Source: Heterohyrax brucei (lineage: Eukaryota > Chordata > Mammalia > Hyracoidea > Procaviidae). Taken from it: a DNA stretch of 64,000 nucleotides. The translations under genes were made by a program, and so were the position numbers. The stretch is taken from contig CM053143.1 of assembly GCA_028571685.1 (NCBI GenBank), positions 49,655,208 to 49,719,207 of the forward strand. The letters are read 5' to 3'. Below the pieces are notes generated by a model. That model was not told the origin of the DNA. It did not search any database and saw only the letters and a program-made list of their open reading frames with translations. Positions 58,727 to 64,000 of the stretch are shown here, in pieces. How positions within the stretch are numbered: the first letter of the stretch is position 1; every line of letters begins with the position of its first letter.

Positions 58727-59575
58727 ATAGAGTGCATGGGGCACAGTTATAGAAAATCATTTGACAATCTAAACACCTTGTGAGACTGAGTTACTGAGCG
58801 TGAAAGCTAAGGGCCATAATCTCGGGGACATCTAAGTCAATTGGCATAACACAGTTCATAAAGGTAATGTTCTACATCCTACTTCAGTGAGTAGTATGTG
58901 GAGTCTTAAAACCTTGCAAGCAGCCATCTAAGATACAACTGTTGGTCTTTTCCCATCTGGAGCAAAGGAGAATGAAGGAAATCAAAGACTCAAGGAATCC
59001 ATCACAAGAACCGCAGTCTCGTCTAACTGAGACCAGAAGAACTAGATGATGCCCAGCTACCACTGTTTACCGCTGTGATGAACACAATACAAAGTTCTAG
59101 TTAGCATAGATAAAAAGGTAGAATCAAACTCAAATTCATAAAAAAACAAGAGAAGACCAGACTTACTGGATTGATAGAGTCTTCAGAAACCCTGGAGATC
59201 GTCATCTTAAAACATCCATTTAAACTGAAACTAAGCACTCCTGAAGGTCACCTTCAAGCAAATAACAGACTAGTCTGTAAGATAAACAATAGCATCCATG
59301 AGAAATGTGCTCCTTAGAACAATCAACTACAGGAGACCAAACAAGCAACATTTTCCCAAAAGCACAGATGAGAAGGAAAGGAAGGACAGGGAAATTGGAA
59401 GAATGGAAATGGGGAAGGCAGAGTGAGAATGAAGAGAATGCTAAAGTTTTTCAGGAATAACAACTGGTGTCATGGAACAATTTGTGTGTGAATTCTTGAA
59501 TGGGAAACTGATTTGTTGTGTAAATCTTCACCTAAAACATAGTAAAACATTCACACATAAAAGTTAAAATTCTAT

Positions 59576-59935
59576 TTGTATTTAGCTGTGTTAAAAATAA
59601 TAATAATTCCGGGAATATTGTAATGAGCTCTAGGTTTAGGAGCGAGTATTGTGCAAGTTAATGTAAGTAATGAACCTTTCATGTGAAATGATGTAGTGTC
59701 ACAACTCATTTGCATCCCACTTAAAGTGTAATTAAGTTTCCCTGACAGCATGGCTTATGGCTGAAAGAACAGACCTGGCTGCTAAATTAATCCAGAGACC
59801 CTCTGTTAATAACACTGAAGCAAAGAAAACTTCACACATGCTTTCATTTAAAGTTCTCAAACTCCCATTTACAGAAGTGTATGACAAGTCAGCCCCACAG
59901 AAAAACCTTTATATAAAATTACTGGCCTCTCTCTA
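59576..59935. other. No recognisable feature
   Basis: Unique-looking DNA. Confidence 0.4.
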
Positions 59936-59937
59936 GA

Positions 59938-60096
59938 CCAAAAACTCACTGCTGTCAAGTCAATTCGAACGCTTAACAACCCGATTGGATAGAGCAGAAT
60001 TGCCTCATAACATTTTCAAGGAGACTGGGTGAATTCAAACTGCCAACCTTTTGGCTAGCAGCCAAGTATTTTAACCACTGCACCACCAGGGCTTTT
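59938..60096 (-). mobile_element. AfroSINE (minus)
   Basis: Tail 'actgctgtcaagtcaattcg', 'attggatagagcagaattgc', 'actgccaaccttttggctag', head 'aaccactgcaccaccagggc'. Confidence 0.9.
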
Positions 60097-60245
60097 TATA
60101 TATTTAATGTCTAATATCAAGACCTCTAACAATTCAACAATAAAAAGATACCTCATTTTTAAAAATGCCTAAAAACCTGATGAGTCATTTCCTCAAAGAA
60201 GATATACCAAAAGCCAATAAAAACATTCAAAGATGCTCCGTGACA
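60097..60245 (+). mobile_element. Short old L1 fragment
   Basis: 'caattcaacaataaaaagat', 'cctcaaagaagatataccaa' and 'aaaaacattcaaagatgctc' match the ORF2 carboxyl region of old L1s. Confidence 0.55.
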
Positions 60246-61178
60246 CACTTCTAGCATACAAAACACTTGTGAATTGTACAACCGCTTTACCTGATAATGC
60301 CTCATCACTTACTCCAGTCCCCTAAGCCAGTATTTTACAGGGGGTTCTTTCAGCCTAAGTTAGCAATTGACAGTTGACCTGCTTGCCAGCCCTAACTAAG
60401 AAAGGTGACACATTCAGAAATTAGATCATATAGCAGAGCATAACATTAAATACAAGCTACAATATTTATCTCCATATATTTGCTTAGCACTGAAATGTTC
60501 CTGGGGCAAATTTTTCAGCTGCTTATTTTTCTAGATCAAATCTTAACACCACACAATATATCACTGGCATTTTCACAGACACACGCATCAGCATTCCTGA
60601 TCTTCCAAAGAATGATTTCAGGGAATAGAAGACTTGCCAGGAAGAATGGGTGGAGGAGAAAGAAGTACCCTCACAATTATTTTCTCTTGACATTTACTGA
60701 AAGAATCATTATGCAGTAAACATAAAGAGTAAGAATCATGTTTAACTACGTGATTTATTTTCAGCATGTTGTTGGAACACTTAACAATGGTATCAAATAA
60801 AGACTCTACTTCAGCTACTCAACTAAGGCAAAAAGTGGTAGTCCACAGGGTTCTAGGTGTTAATGTCCTTTCTTTTTAAGTCAGCACCTTTGTCCTCAAG
60901 AGGTAAAACTCCAGAACAATGCTCCTTCTACAGCTTTGAGTCTGTCTGCTCCCAGTTGTTTCCTACAATCCACTTCAGACGTAAAATATACAACACAATA
61001 GTTCAGGAAAAATTGGGGGAAAAAATTCAAATCATAAATATTCTGTTATTATGTATTTAACAACAAGGGAAATTTAAAAATAAAAAGGTATATGTGCTTT
61101 AATTGTACATTACTGTATCTGTTATATTATTTTAAAATATTTTTAAATGATATTTTATATAATTTTGTATATGTGTAT
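60246..61178. other. No recognisable feature
   Basis: Plus-strand frames 60480-60719 and 60857-61060 have no recognisable motif. AT-rich at the right end. Confidence 0.4.
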
Positions 61179-61179
61179 A

Positions 61180-61340
61180 TATAGCCCAACTCATTGTCAT
61201 CATGTCAGTTTTGACTCAGTGACCCCCAAGACACAGTAGAATTACCCCATAGAGTTCCAAGGAGCACCTGGTGGGTTTAAAATGATGACCTTTTGGTTAA
61301 CAGCTGTAGCGCTTAGCCATTACAACACCAGGGTTTCCAT
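61180..61340 (-). mobile_element. AfroSINE (minus)
   Basis: Tail 'catcatgtcagttttgactc', body 'atagagttccaaggagcacc', then 'accttttggttaacagctgt' and head 'ccattacaacaccagggttt'. Confidence 0.92.
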
Positions 61341-61369
61341 TGTGTATGTGTGTATGTATATATATATAA

Positions 61370-61918
61370 GATCTGACAGGTCTACAGACTTCTTTGTTCT
61401 AAGTGCTACATATCACATTACTGAATATCACTACAGTCACCTTTGAAGTACTCCTCTTGGGAAAGCTATGCACAAACACCAGCACCTAATCTACACTTCA
61501 GAGCAATCTTGGAATTCTTTCTGGAATGGTCATTGTCCACAGTGGCATGGCAGCAAGTTTGTGAACTTAATTGTACAGTTGTCTATGAGGGAATTTTTAG
61601 CCAGTAAAGAAATAACTGTATTGGAACACCCTCCCTGCTCTACTGTTGCAGCCCCATGACTTGTTTCTTCACCAGAAGAGAAACGACATACTGAAAGGAA
61701 GACATTTTGATGATGCTGAGGACAACAAGTGTAATACAATGACAGCTCTGATAGCCATTCCAGAAAAAGAGCTCCAAAATTGCTTTGAAGGTGGACTAGG
61801 TGCTGGCATCTACAGAGTTTTCCAAGAGAAGTACTTGGAAGACGACCATAGTGATATTCAGCAATGAGGTAGGTAGCACTTTTTCTAGGATGAGTTTGCG
61901 AACTTAATTGTCAATCCC
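61370..61918 (+). mobile_element. Rearranged mariner with long inverted arms, copy B
   Basis: Same structure as copy A in the opposite orientation. Plus-strand frame 61646-61867 reads ILKGRHFDDAED, ALIAIPEKELQNCFEGGL and ends EKYLEDDHSDIQQ with its stop, a mariner transposase carboxyl end. Left arm 61370-61534 is the inverted counterpart of right arm 61752-61918. The join after the left arm ('cattgtccacagtggcatgg') is the same as in copy A ('cattgcacacagtggcaagg' read in reverse), so both descend from one rearranged ancestor. Confidence 0.87.
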
Positions 61919-61921
61919 GTA

Positions 61922-62080
61922 TTTATCCACTGCCATCAAGTCAATTCCAACTCATAGCAACCCTGTAGGACAGAGTAGAACTGCTCCATAGAGTTTTCAA
62001 GAAGTGTCTGGTAGGTTTAACTGTCAACTTCTTGGTTAGCAGCTGTAGCACGTAACAACTGGGCCACCACAGTTTCCTCA
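61922..62080 (-). mobile_element. AfroSINE (minus)
   Basis: Tail 'ctgccatcaagtcaattcca', 'tgtaggacagagtagaactg', body 'tagagttttcaagaagtgtc', head 'actgggccaccacagtttcc'. It directly follows the mariner end. Confidence 0.92.
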
Positions 62081-62189
62081 CACATTTATATGTAAACATA
62101 AATCATTTTTTCTGCGAAAGTACACACATGTTGCTACAATATTTGCTGAAAAGTAAAAAGCTTTTTCTATGCAAACCAATGATTGTGCT

Positions 62190-62396
62190 ATTGCTGTCAG
62201 TTGCCATCGAGTCCATTTCAGCTCATGGTCACCACACGCAACTCAACGTGTGCAGAGTACAACTGTTCCATAGAGTTTTCTAGGGTGTGATCATTCAGAA
62301 GATGATCAGGCTTGTAGTCAGAGGTGTCTCTGGGTGGGTTTGAATATGAGCATTCTCACTGATAATCCAGCACTTAACTGTGATATCCAAGCTCCT
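62190..62396 (-). mobile_element. AfroSINE, long subtype (minus)
   Basis: Tail 'tcagttgccatcgagtccat', middle 'gtacaactgttccatagagt', 'gtcagaggtgtctctgggtg' and 'ggtttgaatatgagcattct', head 'cttaactgtgatatcc'. Confidence 0.75.
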
Positions 62397-62585
62397 AACT
62401 AATGTATCTCATAGCTCATAGCTACCCTATAGTACAGAGTAGAACTGCCCCCATATAGTTTCCAAGGTGTGCCTGCCAGATTGGAACTGTCAACCTTTTG
62501 GTTAGCAGCCATAACACCACCACTATGCCACCAGGGTTTCACTATGAGTCTAAATTGACTCGATGGCACTGTGTTTAGATTTGAG
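62397..62585 (-). mobile_element. AfroSINE (minus) followed by a plus-strand SINE tail
   Basis: The minus copy runs to 'ctatgccaccagggtttc' at 62540. It is followed at once by a plus-strand tail 'actatgagtctaaattgact' and 'cgatggcactgtgtttagat'. The older plus-strand copy has lost the rest of its body. Confidence 0.8.
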
Positions 62586-62604
62586 GTTAATTGACATATA
62601 CGTA

Positions 62605-62790
62605 AATTTGTTGTTATATGCTGTTGAGTCAATTCCAACTCATAGCAACCACAGACAGAGTAGAAGTGTCCTACAGGGTTTCCCAGGCTGATTGTCAGTT
62701 CTCTTCTCCCATTGAGCAGCTGGCAGATTGCAGTACTGACCTTTTGGTTAGCAGCCAAGCATTTAACTATTGTGTCACCAAGGTTCCTTT
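62605..62790 (-). mobile_element. AfroSINE, long variant (minus)
   Basis: Tail 'tgctgttgagtcaattccaa', 'agacagagtagaagtgtcct', an extra middle 'gtcagttctcttctcccatt', then 'actgaccttttggttagcag' and head 'ctattgtgtcaccaaggttc'. Confidence 0.85.
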
Positions 62791-64000
62791 ATGTATGTGT
62801 ATGTATATACTCTAAATTCTAACCACACCTAAAAAGTTTACATAAGCAGTTTGTTAAATTCATATTTTAAGAAATGTCAAAATAGTCCAAGTCTAATGCT
62901 TGTCATTTTATAATAAAGGAATCCTCTCATGTTTTACCCGATGCTGGTTTCTGTGAGACAGTGATTACTACAAAACAAGTTAACTGAATTCAAACGGCAG
63001 CATTGTATACTAATTAAGTACTTTGATTTACGCAACACTATTGTAAGATGAGCTCTACCTGTGAATTATCAAAGTATATGAGCATTCACTACCAGCCACA
63101 GTGTTACTACTACTATTCATAGGATCAAATAGGAATCATGCAGTGCTATACTGATTACTTTGGTGACCCTAAGCACCTGAAAAACTGTAACAAAAGAACA
63201 GTCTCAATGAATCTGATTCAAATTGACTGTCATTTAAAGATTAATTTCCAACTGACTTGCAATTGATTCAAATGATGACGTTGCTAAAGTGTAAGACTAT
63301 AAAAAGTTGTTCAAATTGCAAAAAATTCAACTGTACTGCACATAGTGACCAGAAAAAACTATATATGTATGTATAATATACATTCATCTGTTTATAGTAT
63401 ATATGTAATTTTGAAACATTTTAGACTCTGTAGAAAAATAGCCAATACTTAAAATAGCATCCCTAAAATACTATAGTATCTGGAATGAACTGGTTCCAAA
63501 AAAATTTCAAATATTCATAAAAGGTAATACACAGGAAATACTGGCAAAGGATGTATTATTTTACAGTTAAACTTTTGGCTAGGATTATGAAGGACTGAGA
63601 AATTTAATGTTAGTATACAAAAAAGATTATTAAATTTAATGCTAATTTTAAGAAGTTTAAATAGTCTACGAGAGTCCTTTGGTATTTTCAGTTCATATTG
63701 GTCATCATGTAGTGTATGCATTTGTGTACTGCACATACTGTGTGTGTATGTATGTGTGTGCATGAGAGAGAGAGAGAGAGAAAATTGGTCAAAATCTCAT
63801 TTATTTGTGAATAAATATTTATGCCACTAATCCTATTTACCAAAAAAATATTAATATCTTTTGGGGGTATGAAAAACATCAAGTTTCTAAACTTTCTTGG
63901 TTAAAGCACTTATCTCCCTCTTAGAATCCACAGTAGCTGAAAACTGAAGGTAAATACGTTATCAAATTATTGTTGCATACTCACAAATCAAGCCCTTGTC
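62791..64000. other. No gene; one compound microsatellite
   Basis: Unique-looking DNA. At 63737-63782 a TG-rich run passes into a GA run ('gtgcatgagagagagagaga'). Confidence 0.5.

Larger units (their letters stand above)
56690..59575 (+). mobile_element. Old L1 3' half (plus), carrying a mariner insertion
   Basis: ORF2 carboxyl region: 'acggtgctggcaaaactgga', 'gatctataccccatattaca', a KWAKEMNRHFTK-coding stretch near 57241-57276, 'gagataccatctcacctttg', 'cactcctaggtacagatttt', 'gctgagtgaaatcagtcaat'. The 3' UTR runs from about 57820 and matches 24865-25385 near 59030. Frames are broken. A mariner derivative and a TG repeat interrupt the 3' UTR. The A-rich end is near 59560. Confidence 0.8.

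Noticed and set aside
62399-62758. 119-codon minus-strand frame
   Set aside because: Made of translated AfroSINE sequence; the peptide repeats MAANQK, the SINE-derived pattern.

Overview
The window is intergenic or intronic DNA of a placental mammal, and I find no intact host gene. It is AT-rich, has no bacterial-style gene packing, and is dominated by interspersed repeats. About forty copies of one tRNA-derived SINE are scattered through it. Each has a head related to 'ccctggtggtgtagtggtta', a body ending in 'gtttccaaggag' on the other strand, and a tail carrying 'gattccaactcatagcgacc'. I recognise this as the AfroSINE family, which is limited to Afrotheria. Together with a matching L1 lineage and BovB/RTE-like fragments it points to an afrotherian, most likely an elephant or close relative. 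The species is inference.

Layout. 1-13 kb: a probable ERV LTR, an old L1 3' end, MIR copies (one carrying a 176-bp inverted-repeat element), a reverse MaLR-type LTR, nested AfroSINEs, and a repeat-poor stretch at 7.7-9.5 kb. 13-26 kb: an old L1, a 5'-inverted (twin-primed) young L1 tail, a mostly unique stretch, a processed RPL27 pseudogene (23.6-24.05 kb, minus), an LTR and an L1 3' UTR. 26-35 kb: an old plus-strand L1 split by a nearly full-length, defective younger L1 on the minus strand (27,122-34,278). 35-44 kb: mostly unique DNA with SINEs, an RTE fragment, an LTR with a perfect 5-bp target duplication, a short L1 tail and an L2 fragment. 44-54 kb: an old L1 with a tandem 60-bp array in its 5' region, followed directly by a younger, internally deleted L1 whose 3' end is fused to a SINE that is itself split by an LTR. 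54-64 kb: L1 3' UTR, RTE, an old L1 3' half, and two copies of a rearranged mariner with long inverted arms.

Nothing here works as a gene system. The only coding sequence is decayed L1 ORF1/ORF2, mariner transposase, RTE ORF and RPL27 remnants. The interest lies in insertion history: nested insertions, twin priming, a palindromic mariner subfamily, L1 5' monomers, and exact inactivating changes in L1 catalytic sites. Other open reading frames of 60-157 codons look like chance or antisense shadows of repeats. Family names come from recognition of consensus features, not from a database search.
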